Below are positions 27,990-35,809 of a stretch of 64,000 nucleotides of DNA, piece by piece. Both the position numbers and the translations under genes were made by a program. The notes below the pieces were generated by a model. The model had not been told where the DNA came from and did no database searches. It saw only the letters and a list, made by a program, of their open reading frames with translations. Each line of letters begins with the position of its first letter. Positions within the stretch are counted from its first letter, which is position 1. Source of the DNA: CBDBND01 sp965262665. Its GTDB lineage: Bacteria; Pseudomonadota; Alphaproteobacteria; Rhodospirillales; Rhodospirillaceae. The stretch spans positions 62,001 through 126,000 of the forward strand of contig CBDHFR010000004.1 in the NCBI GenBank assembly GCA_965262665.1. The letters are read 5' to 3'.

Positions 27990-28292
27990 TAGGAGCTCGG
28001 CTTGTCGTTGCTGGTCAACCGGTACAATAGAAAGAAGAGCGTCGGCAAGCTGTTCGGCTCGCAGATCCTCTGCTTCAGTGCCGGCCTTGATCTCGTAGAG
28101 AGAAAGCAGCCGACCGTAGCACCCGTTGCAGAGTTTTCGGGACCAGTCGCCAGAGTACACAGTGATCAGTTTTGACTTCTTTGAAATACCACAGCGGAAG
28201 CATTTGAACGCGGTTGCCTCAGCGAAGCGAAATTGTTGAAGTGGTCCGCGCTTCGGATAGGTCTTCGTTAGAGTTGACGGTACTGGTTCCAT
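27990..28292 (-). CDS. Small zinc-ribbon protein, C-terminus uncertain
   Basis: From ATG 28292 the protein contains a four-cysteine zinc ribbon (FKCFRCGISKKSKLITVYSG, then KLCNGCYGRLLSLYEIKAG, about residues 29-70) and a helix (LRAEQLADALLSIV). The pairs CFRC and CNGC are about 25 residues apart. The frame stays open far downstream, antisense to the methyltransferase gene, so the true end cannot be read; the recognisable part ends near 27990. Convergent to the restriction operon. Similar small proteins occur next to restriction or helicase genes; the role is unknown. Confidence 0.55.
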
Positions 28293-28364
28293 ATGTATGT
28301 GCCTCTAGCGCCTGCAATCAGCTGCCGGTTTCAGATATGGCTCAACTGTCAGATGACTACCGTC

Positions 28365-28559
28365 TCAGAACAGGCTGTCGGCCGCAATGCTGTCGGCAAT
28401 CCGCTCTGCCGCATCGTGGATCGAGTCGCGCGCCAGGTGGGCGTAGCACGGCGTCGTCTCAATGTCGCTGTGCCCCAGAAGTTTGCCAATCACCCGCAAG
28501 GTCTCCCTGAGCGCCAGCGCACGGGATGCGAAGGAGTGTCGAAGATCACCCATTAAGGC
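28365..28559 (-). pseudogene. Tyrosine integrase C-terminal stub 1
   Basis: Encodes DLRHSFASRALALRETLRVI, then KLLGHSDIETTPCYAHLARD and a stop at 28365. It begins exactly at the catalytic R-box (LRHSFAS) and includes the LLGH box and the tyrosine region (CYAHL instead of RYAHL). Everything upstream is missing. It directly follows the end of stub 2. Confidence 0.85.
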
Positions 28560-28966
28560 TCGACCGATGCGATGTGAGCACCGATGCTGTCCCCGACGCG
28601 CGAGCCCGAGACCTTCACGGATTCGTTGGCCAGATGTGCATAACGCGCGGTGGTCTGGACCTGAGTGTGACCGAGGAGCTTCCCGATCATCGGAAGGCTC
28701 TCGCCGAGCGCCAGGGCCCGGGACGCAAAGGAGTGGCGCAGGTCGTGGATTCTCACGTCGTCGAGGTCCGCGCGGGCGCGGATGCGGCGCCAGGGATGTT
28801 GGAGATCGGTCAGATGGGCGCCCGGCTTCCTGCCGACGATCACCCACGGGTCGTCGTCCGGACGGGGAAGGGCCGAGAGGACACTATCCGCCGCACCGGA
28901 GAGCGGCACCATCCGCGCACCCGTCTTGCCGTCGCGAAGCCTGATCTCAGCCGCCTCCAGGTTCAT
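28553..28966 (-). pseudogene. Tyrosine integrase C-terminal stub 2
   Basis: 137 residues: strand region (GKTGARMVPLSGAADSVLSA), VRIHDLRHSFASRALALGE with the catalytic Arg/His, KLLGHTQVQTTARYAHLANE with the catalytic Tyr. It lacks the N-terminal DNA-binding half and the first catalytic Arg. Ends at a TAA at 28553. Confidence 0.85.
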
Positions 28967-29075
28967 GGCCTGAAGGTTTCAGATTCGAGCCCTGCCTTGG
29001 ATCGGAAACTCTAACTTCGGCTCGCACAACCATGCCATCGTCCGCGAACACCTGCCCGGGGACTGAGCGCAGTGC

Positions 29076-29271
29076 CTACAGAATGTACTCGGCGATCCTG
29101 ATGGCGACCCGTTCGGCGGAGCTCCTGACCGCGTCGCGGTCGAGATGCGCATAGCGCGCGGTCGTCTCGGCCTGGCGGTGACCCAGCAGCCGGCCGATGA
29201 TCGGCAGGCCCTCGCCGAGCGCGAGCGCCCGCGAGGCGAAGGAGTGACGGATGTCGTGGATGGCCGACGGG
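29076..29271 (-). pseudogene. Tyrosine integrase C-terminal stub 3
   Basis: Reads IHDIRHSFASRALALGEGLP, RLLGHRQAETTARYAHLDRD, then RVAIRIAEYIL and a stop at 29076-29078. As with stub 1 the homology begins at the R-box; upstream lies unrelated plus-strand coding sequence. Three such stubs in the same orientation lie within 900 bp. Confidence 0.85.
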
Positions 29272-29272
29272 G

Positions 29273-29494
29273 CTGAACCGGCATTGGGTCGATTACAAGA
29301 CGCACGACTATTGGAAGGCCGAGATGGAAAGACTGGAGTCCGACCCCGGCTACATCCAGTTCGCCAATGATATCGACGAGTTTCTCGCTAAAACCGAACT
29401 CGTCTACGCCTCCGATAACCCCGAGCAGTACGAGAATCTCGAAGACTGGGAGATCGATCCCGAGACCAACACCCTGGTCAGAATTAAACAGTAA
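29273..29494 (+). pseudogene. C-terminal fragment of an unknown gene
   Basis: The plus strand reads LNRHWVDYKTHDYWKAEMER, then IQFANDIDEFLAKTELVYAS and ENLEDWEIDPETNTLVRIKQ, ending with TAA at 29492-29494. Composition is that of a real protein C-terminus (~73 residues). The start is missing because integrase stub 3 abuts it. No family recognised. Confidence 0.5.
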
Positions 29495-29595
29495 CCCGGA
29501 TTCTGAGGGCTGGTCTTGAATGTCCGTCATCAGATAAATTGGAACAGAGGGGTGGTTAAACTAACGGAGAGTTTAGCCCATCTTGTTTGTTGATT

Positions 29596-30576
29596 TTATG
29601 CAGCTTGCCTGCGGTGTTGCAAGCGCCGTTGGTTGATGGTCTTTCGTTTGATCCTTTCCCGTTTGAGTAGAATGGTTTCGCCACGTCCAAAGTAGACATC
29701 GGCAGGTGTCAGATTACAGAGGCTCTCATGATAGCGGTGGTGGTTGTAGGAGGTGACGAAGCGCCCGATATTTGCCTTGAGGTCACCCGGTAGGAAGTAG
29801 TTCTCCAACAAGATGCGGTTCTTCAGGGTCTGATGCCAACGTTCGATCTTGCCCTGTGTCTGTGGGCGATAGGGTGCGCCACGAACGTGATCCATACCGT
29901 TATCATTCAGCCACTCGGCTAGCTCGCCGGAGATGTAAGACGCCCCATTGTCTGACAGCAGCCGTGGCTTATATCGGACATTGACCTGATCACAGCCTGA
30001 AGCCTGTAAGGCCAGTTCCAATGTGTCAGTCACATCACCTGCCTTCATGGTCGTGCACAGCTTCCAAGCGACAATGTAGCGAGAGAAGTCATCGAGAATG
30101 GTGCTGAGATAAAACCAGCCCCAACCGATGACCTTGATGTAGGTGAAGTCAGTTTGCCACATCTGGTTGATACGGCTCGTCTTGTCTTTGAACTCACTGC
30201 TCGCCTTGATCACCACAAAGGCCGGGCTGGTGATCAGGTCATGGGCCTTAAGCAAGCGATAAACCGAGGCTTCGGACACGAAGTAGCCCTGCGTATCTGT
30301 GAACTGCACAGCCAATTCCCGGGGCGATCGTTCCGGGTTCTCCAGGGCAATATCGACAATCCGGTCACGGATATCGTCCGGAATACGGTTCCACACCCGT
30401 GATGGCTGGGGAGACTTGTCTTCAAGGGCTTCTACCCCACCAGCCAGATACTTATCGTACCAACGGTAAAAGGTGGTGCGCGGAATGCCGAGTTTATCCA
30501 ACGTACGCTTGGCCGGCAGGTGTGACTGTTCAACCAGCTTGATAATCTCAAGCTTCTCGGAGGATGGGTATCTCAT
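29596..30576 (-). CDS. IS3-family transposase OrfB (copy 2)
   Basis: 326 residues: HTH (EQSHLPAKRTLDKLGIPRTT) and DDE core with QMWQTDFTYIKVIGWGWFYL, KPRLLSDNGASYISGELAEW and GAPYRPQTQGKIERWHQTLK. The start overlaps the end of orfA by four bases (ATGA). A -1 slip at the seven-A run in orfA (T7 at 30605-30611) would read through into this frame and give an OrfAB fusion transposase, the usual active form in this family. Appears intact. Confidence 0.93.
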   Translation of the reverse strand: MRYPSSEKLEIIKLVEQSHLPAKRTLDKLGIPRTTFYRWYDKYLAGGVEALEDKSPQPSRVWNRIPDDIRDRIVDIALENPERSPRELAVQFTDTQGYFVSEASVYRLLKAHDLITSPAFVVIKASSEFKDKTSRINQMWQTDFTYIKVIGWGWFYLSTILDDFSRYIVAWKLCTTMKAGDVTDTLELALQASGCDQVNVRYKPRLLSDNGASYISGELAEWLNDNGMDHVRGAPYRPQTQGKIERWHQTLKNRILLENYFLPGDLKANIGRFVTSYNHHRYHESLCNLTPADVYFGRGETILLKRERIKRKTINQRRLQHRRQAA

Positions 30577-30947
30577 TCCTCGTCTCCCCCATCCCCGATC
30601 ATGCTTTTTTTGAGCAGACGCAGCTCAAGCGCCTGTTCGGCTACGACCTCCTTGAAATCCCGAGCCTCACGGCGAAGATCCTTCACCTCGCCAGTATTAG
30701 CCTCACGCGCCGTATCACCGGCCAGACGCTTCTTCCCAGCCTCGAGGAACTCCTTCGACCAACTGTAATACAGGCCCTGGGCAATGCCCTCCTGACGACA
30801 CAGCTCGGCTATGCTGTCCTCGCCGCGCAAACCGGCAAGAACAATGCGGATCTTCTCCTCAGAGGAATATCGCTTGCGCGTCTTGCGCCGGATGTCCTTC
30901 AAAGTCCGCTCTGCGGCAGCCTGATGGCGTTCTGTTCTATGTCTCAT
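30573..30947 (-). CDS. IS3-family transposase OrfA (copy 2)
   Basis: 124 residues with a helix-turn-helix (EEKIRIVLAGLRGEDSIAEL, GIAQGLYYSWSKEFLEAGKK) and a leucine-zipper-like C-terminus (ELRLLKKSM). The A7 slippage run at its 3' end is intact. OrfA alone normally acts as a DNA-binding regulator of transposition. Confidence 0.92.
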   Translation of the reverse strand: MRHRTERHQAAAERTLKDIRRKTRKRYSSEEKIRIVLAGLRGEDSIAELCRQEGIAQGLYYSWSKEFLEAGKKRLAGDTAREANTGEVKDLRREARDFKEVVAEQALELRLLKKSMIGDGGDEE

Positions 30948-31033
30948 CGCTCACTCCTCAATGGTGACGATGAGCCAAAATTACTCCCTTAGGCAATGAC
31001 CCTGGTTTGTTCCATTAGTGCTGACGCCGGACA

Positions 31034-31520
31034 TACCTACGTTCCAATGATACTGAAATGTTGCAAAAGGCTCTTGAAAGAATCTGGGTTCGGGGAAGCC
31101 AATAGAATTAAATGAGTCTGACACAATTTTCTTATAGCGCTCTCTTGCCGCCTTGCTTGATAGAGATGATGTCGAGGGTATACCAACGATAAACTGAGGC
31201 TTCTCATCACCTAGGATAAGGTAATGAGAGACAATATAGTCGAGATAGGAGGAAACAATTTGGACAAGGGAGTACTTGCCAAGAATTCGTTCAAGAGCTG
31301 GATCATTGAGTTTTTCTTGGCCAATTTTTGTCTCTGTCTCCCCTACCAGCATCCTCCAATTAGTAAGTAAATCATACTCAGACGGCTTCGAAATTAGCGC
31401 AGCCTGTCCAAATAACATGTCGTCGGAGTACTTAGAAACAGCTATTGCCGAAGGTGTAACAACCTTACCGTTGTCATTAGTAATAGAACTTACGTTTAAC
31501 ACTGAGAGACTTTCGACGTG
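31034..31520 (-). pseudogene. Hsp70-like (actin-like ATPase) protein fragment
   Basis: The minus strand reads SITNDNGKVVTPSAIAVSKY, LFGQAALISKPSEYDLLTNW, KPQFIVGIPSTSSLSSKAAR and FPEPRFFQEPFATFQYHW. This is the N-terminal lobe of an Hsp70-family ATPase: the TPS strand, the 'IVGIPS' phosphate loop and the 'EP.A' helix. The extreme N-terminus with the first phosphate-binding loop is missing, and the IS3 copy 2 removes everything after about 31033. Such stand-alone Hsp70-like proteins occur in defence and virulence islands; here only a relic remains. Confidence 0.65.
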
Positions 31521-31593
31521 ATAAGTGTAGGGTCAAGAATGGCGTTGTCACGTTATTGAAAGGTCGTGCCACGAATAGGCATAGAACTCAAGC

Positions 31594-31850
31594 TCAAGCG
31601 GCAGCGGTGACGGTTTGCCACAGGCCCATAGCGTGGCTGCGAAACTGGCGTAATGTTTGTCGGGATATCAGATGGCGTTGGACGTTGAAGGTGTTGTAGA
31701 CGGTGGCGTGGGTAGAGAGAAACCGCTGCGCTGATCGGGCCGATTTGAAACGCTGCATGCGTCGTTCCCGCTGTCGGACTGGCAAGTGAGAATTCTCGGC
31801 CCGGCTGTTCTTTCTGCCACCAAAATCATGGTGCTTGGTCAGGCTCAAGT
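31594..31850 (-). pseudogene. IS6-family transposase C-terminal fragment (second subgroup)
   Basis: Encodes NSRAENSHLPVRQRERRMQR, FKSARSAQRFLSTHATVYNT and FNVQRHLISRQTLRQFRSHA, the end of an IS6 DDE transposase including the RAENSH Glu region. It differs from the dominant IS6 copies in this window, so a separate element was once present. The upstream part is gone. Confidence 0.85.
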
Positions 31851-32081
31851 CCTTCCGAGCAGCACCATACGTTGCGGCCTACCTGCCGGTCGTCCTGGCA
31901 CTTCGCTGCGAAAACCCGAACTCAATACCTCGCCGGCATTCCCCGCGAACTGCGGCGCATGACCTGACCGTGCCACGCGCTCTGTCGGGACTTCGGTTGT
32001 CGTGCTGGACCGTTCGGCACATCAGTACTCCGGACTCGCAGCCGACCGTTGCATGCGGAGCCGCCATGCAGCGTTCTTCAA

Positions 32082-33091
32082 CTAACTCATGCCTCCGTAA
32101 CGCTCCATCATGTAAGCAGCCCATTCGGGTTCCTGGGCGTGGCGACACACCAGAGGCAGCACATCCTCCGCGTACACGCCGGCGAAGCGCCCGGGCTCGA
32201 CAAGCCTGCCCCAGACGTCGTGGACATCAGAACCGATGGACCGAAGCGCCGGCGACGTGACACGACTGACTAAATCCCGATTCGACTTCGGCGCAATGTG
32301 TAGTAGGGAAACGATATCCGCGTCCATCTCGCCGTCGCGCTCCATAGCGGAACACAGCAACTGTTGTCGCATCAACTGGTCGAAGGGGTCGAAGAGCAGC
32401 GCCTCCTGCGACAGGCCGTTAAACCTGATTTGACAATCGGGGGCATTGAGGGCGGATTCGTAGATCTTCAGACGGTCCGTTCTGTTCCTGCTGAAGCGCA
32501 GGTTACGATCGTTCGTATTTCTCTCCGTGTACTTCCATTCTCCCGCCACGATCTGGATAGCGCCGTCAGATCGCCGAAACCTGCATGCGAAGTCCACGCT
32601 GATGAAATGCTGACCTTGCTTGCGCGCGTCATCCTGGGCGATCTTGCCGCCCCTGATTTCAACCAGGTAATTGCGTTCGCCGATCCACTCAAACGTCATG
32701 TAGCCAGCGGCTTCGTCCGACGGGCATTGATCCAGCTCGAACGGCAGCATTTCGGCCACGTCGTAACCGAGTCCGCGAAGCACCGCCGTTAACGACCAGG
32801 GTGCGCTCCTGAAGGGAAACCAGAAATTCACACAGGAACTCTGGGAACAGCAGAGGTGGTGCTCGGACCGTCTTCAATTCCGTCGTGCCAACGGATGTCC
32901 CTTCGCCTGAAATATTCGAGGGCATCATCCCGGATGCCGGCGTGCAGGTTTTCCGATGCCCGGTCATTGCGAAGGCAGAAGTCGTATCGCTTCTGGCCAT
33001 AGCGCCCCGGTTTGCAGGCCTCGGCAGAAAACAGTTCCGGCTTCAACGGAACAAGCCGTCTCTTTTCCCTTTCGCGAAATCCTATTGTCAT
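32082..33091 (-). pseudogene. PGN_0703-family putative restriction endonuclease, frameshifted
   Basis: The N-terminal part (ATG 33091) ends in RRRDIRWHDGIEDGPS; the next frame continues CCSQSSCVNFWFPFRSAPW and LRGLGYDVAEMLPFELDQCP with a one-base discrepancy near 32870. The main part carries the probable nuclease core: HFISVDFACRFRRSDGAIQI followed by IVAGEWKYTE (Asp ... Glu-x-Lys pattern) at about one-third of the chain, then the conserved LLFDPFDQLMRQQLLCSAME and IVSLLHIAPKSNRDL. It stands alone without a methyltransferase. Either a recent pseudogene or a sequence error in an intact orphan nuclease gene. Confidence 0.72.
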
Positions 33092-33175
33092 GATTCCTCC
33101 GTAAACAGTATGAGCATTCTACGGCAGGTACTCGGTCATTGGTTTCAACCGGCACCGCGCTCAACGCCGGATATA

Positions 33176-33232
33176 GGGTGCCTGAGAGCCCTCTACTATG
33201 GCTTCTTCTGCTCCGGGCCAGTTAGTCTGATG
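33176..33232. mobile_element. IS6 terminal fragment
   Basis: Matches the left end of the complete IS6 in inverse orientation (the gggccagttagtctga word at 33217-33232 is the complement of the end at 53864-53880). Only about 55 bp survive, adjacent to the IS110. Confidence 0.7.
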
Positions 33233-34591
33233 GTATGGACGCCCCCTTTTCGGCGTCGAGTGCGCCAGAATGGAGTTTGGTTTGAACTCCAGACAGAGGG
33301 AGCGTCCACGATGGATATTACAACAATCGGTTTTGATCTGGCAAAGACGGTGTTCCAGGTTCACGGTGCTGATGGTGAGGGGCGAGCGGTACTACGGCGG
33401 AAGCTGCGCCGCGGGAAGGTGTTGGCGTTCTTCGCCGGATTGCCATCATGTCTTGTCGGCATGGAAGCCTGCGCCAGTGCGCACTACTGGGCGCGTGAGA
33501 TACAAGCGCTGGGCCATGAGGTCCGGCTGATCCCGCCTCAATACGTTCGCCCCTTCGTCAAGACGAACAAGAACGACGCGGCGGATGCGGAAGCGATCTG
33601 CGAGGCGGTGACGCGTCCGACGATGCGCTTTGCGCCGGCGAAAAGCGCCGAGCAGCAATCGGTTTTGATGCTGCACCGGGCCCGTGAGCTGTTGGTCCGT
33701 CAACGCACGATGGTGATCAATGCGCTTCGCGGCCACTGTGCGGAGCTCGGACTGATCGTCGCTCAAGGGGCGTCGAAGGTGGAGGAACTGGTTGCCATCA
33801 TCGAAGATCCCGGTGATGTGCGACTGCCCCCTCTGGCACGCGAGGCGCTTGGCTCTCTGGTTGAGCAGCTCCATTCCGCTCAGGCCCGGATCAAGCAGCT
33901 GGAGGCGACGCTTTTGGCTTGGCACCGATCCAACCAGGCGAGCCGCCGGCTTGCGACGATCCCCGGCGTCGGTGTCATCACCGCGACGGCGCTGGTCGCG
34001 ACGATCGGAGATGGCGCGCAGTTTCGCTCGGGCCGGCAGCTCTCGGCCTGGCTCGGTCTCGTGCCCCGACAACACTCGAGTGGCGGCAAGGACAGGCTGG
34101 GGCGGATATCGAAGCGCGGGGATGGCTATATCAGGCGCTTGCTCGTGCATGGTGCGCGAAGCGTGCTGCGCTGGCGCCGCGCCAAGCCGGGCACGGGGCC
34201 TGGCTGGACCGACCGGCTCCTGGCGCGGCGGCCGACAAACGTCGTGCTGGTCGCCATGGCCAATAAGACAGCCCGCGTCGCCTGGGCACTGCTCAGATAC
34301 GAGCGTATCTACCGACCGACGCCCGCCTGACCAGCTGGAAAGCGGATACAAACTTGCGAGGGTAACGACGATTTGATGGCGAAACAGGGCTCCACCCGAG
34401 ATCGGCCAAACCCGAGGCATTGTCAGAGCTTTGAGCTCGTTAATCTGACTGGGCGTCAATCTTTCGGATTCCATCAGGGCCAGCGGTCAGCGTACCGCAG
34501 CGCAAAGGCCGGATACATGACTGCAAGCTCTACCGCCGTTTTAAGTCAGTTTCTCCCTTGCAACACCGGGGGCGTCCATACATGACAATGC
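33233..34591 (+). mobile_element. IS110-family element
   Basis: Contains one full-length transposase and a ~200-bp 3' non-coding region (34378-34591) that is repeated in inverted orientation at 53644-53860. IS110 elements have no long inverted repeats, so exact ends cannot be set; limits given are the extents of shared or clearly element-derived sequence. Confidence 0.7.
33311..34330 (+). CDS. IS110-family transposase (DEDD/serine type)
   Basis: 339 residues from ATG 33311. The N-terminal RuvC-like domain has TIGFDLAKTVFQVHG (Asp ~8), LVGMEACASAHYWAREI (Glu ~54) and KTNKNDAADAEAICEAV (Asp pair ~95-98). A C-terminal serine-containing domain follows (RRLATIPGVGVITATALVAT, then LSAWLGLVPRQHSSGGKDRL and GDGYIRRLLVHGARSVL). 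It moves DNA with a bridge-type guide RNA expected in the flanking non-coding region. Full length and apparently functional. The frame is open upstream to 32885, but that part is not transposase. Confidence 0.93.
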   Translation: MDITTIGFDLAKTVFQVHGADGEGRAVLRRKLRRGKVLAFFAGLPSCLVGMEACASAHYWAREIQALGHEVRLIPPQYVRPFVKTNKNDAADAEAICEAVTRPTMRFAPAKSAEQQSVLMLHRARELLVRQRTMVINALRGHCAELGLIVAQGASKVEELVAIIEDPGDVRLPPLAREALGSLVEQLHSAQARIKQLEATLLAWHRSNQASRRLATIPGVGVITATALVATIGDGAQFRSGRQLSAWLGLVPRQHSSGGKDRLGRISKRGDGYIRRLLVHGARSVLRWRRAKPGTGPGWTDRLLARRPTNVVLVAMANKTARVAWALLRYERIYRPTPA

Positions 34592-34723
34592 CCAATAATG
34601 TGACAATGCCAAGGACAGGCCGACTCTTGCTCCGTCGTTGACAGAAGGGATGCCTGGAAAGTAGTGGTAGGTGAAACAACTTCTGATATAGTAGAAGTTG
34701 ACGCCAGAACAGAGGAGATCAAA

Positions 34724-35809
34724 GTGGCTGAGTTGAATAGTCAAGATATTCAACCTGATTTTCCTTCCCTAAATTTTCCAGCCCATTCAACAAATCAGTT
34801 TTCGTCAGCCAAAAAAATATCCATTGCAGGCCAGGAAATAGGTCTGACAGAGGTGTTTTGCGCATATTGGAGGTTTGCAACCGAACGACAAAACATCTTT
34901 TTCAGACGGTTGGAGAAAGGCAGATGCTTCAATCTAACTGAAGACCCTATTCTTTCTAGGTATAAATTCACAAATGCATATCGAGCATCTGATCGAGTCA
35001 GTCAGTATTTGATACGACACGTAATTTATCGAGATGATTTGCCATCTAATGCTAACGAAGTCTTTTTCCGCATTATGCTTTTCAAGTTGTTCAACAAAAT
35101 CGAAACTTGGGAATACCTTGAAAATAATTCAGGCCCAATAATCCTCAGCCGATATAGTTCTATTGAATATGATCAACTATTATCAGATCGGATGAATGCT
35201 GGTGAGCGCATATATTCGGCGGCATATATCATGCCGTCAGCTGGTTCTGTGTTTAAAAAACGGCTTAAGCACCAGAATCACCTAATGTTATTGAATAGAA
35301 TGCTCGAGGATAGGTTTCCCGAGAAGATTCAACATACAGAGTCTATGGCGCAAGGCTACAATTTGTTGCGTTCGGCACCATCAATAGGTCCATTCTTAGC
35401 ATACCAATTCATTACGGATCTCAACTACAGCTCTCTAACTAATTATTCGGAGTCCGAATTTGTTATTCCAGGCCCAGGTGCCCTAGATGGAATTAGCAAG
35501 TGCTTTTTGGAGGTTGATAAAGTCGACCCTTCCGACATCATTAGGTATATGTACGACAATCAAGAGTATTACTTTGAGTCGATGTCTCTAGATTTTAGAA
35601 ATTTGTGGGGTCGACCTCTTCAATTAATAGATTGCCAGAATATCTTTTGTGAGATTTCTAAATACTCTAGAGTGGCCTATCCAAATGTTGATGGTATCTC
35701 TGGTCGTAGACGTATAAAGCAGAAATTTAGTCCAAGAGGCGACTTGCCAATGCCGTGGTATCCACCGAAATGGGGTATCAACTCACAGAGCGATATAACA
35801 AGTGATTAA
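34724..35809 (+). CDS. HMUDK/aGPT-PPlase-type helical nucleotide-kinase-domain protein (putative base hypermodification)
   Basis: 361 residues from GTG 34724, which has gaggag six bases upstream; a GTG at 34664 is an alternative. Conserved elements: EVFCAYWRFATERQNIFFRR (~38-57), LSRYKFTNAYRASDRVSQYL, VFFRIMLFKLFNKIETWEYL, then SIGPFLAYQFITDLNYS, FVIPGPGALDGISKCF and WGRPLQLIDCQNIFCEISKY near the end. This is the all-helical domain I associate with the 5-hydroxymethyluridine DNA kinase and alpha-glutamyl/putrescinyl-thymine pyrophosphorylase clade, related in fold to DNA glycosylases. These phage enzymes act on modified thymine in DNA. It meets the MazG-type gene tail-to-tail with four shared bases. 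AT-rich relative to the neighbourhood. Confidence 0.72.
   Translation: MAELNSQDIQPDFPSLNFPAHSTNQFSSAKKISIAGQEIGLTEVFCAYWRFATERQNIFFRRLEKGRCFNLTEDPILSRYKFTNAYRASDRVSQYLIRHVIYRDDLPSNANEVFFRIMLFKLFNKIETWEYLENNSGPIILSRYSSIEYDQLLSDRMNAGERIYSAAYIMPSAGSVFKKRLKHQNHLMLLNRMLEDRFPEKIQHTESMAQGYNLLRSAPSIGPFLAYQFITDLNYSSLTNYSESEFVIPGPGALDGISKCFLEVDKVDPSDIIRYMYDNQEYYFESMSLDFRNLWGRPLQLIDCQNIFCEISKYSRVAYPNVDGISGRRRIKQKFSPRGDLPMPWYPPKWGINSQSDITSD

Larger units (their letters stand above)
29521..31033 (-). mobile_element. Complete IS3-family element, copy 2 (~1.5 kb)
   Basis: The ends are related inverted sequences starting TGTCCGTCATCAG (29521) and, on the other strand, TGTCCGGCGTCAG (ending 31033). Two overlapping transposase genes fill the element. 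No target-site duplication is visible, so a flanking deletion or recombination may have followed insertion. It interrupts an Hsp70-like gene fragment on its right. Confidence 0.88.

Noticed and set aside
31835..32260. A 141-residue plus-strand frame
   Set aside because: Antisense to the end of the PGN_0703-type nuclease, low-quality composition and no start signal.
33446..34474. A 342-residue minus-strand frame over the IS110
   Set aside because: Antisense to the intact transposase and Arg-rich without any motif.
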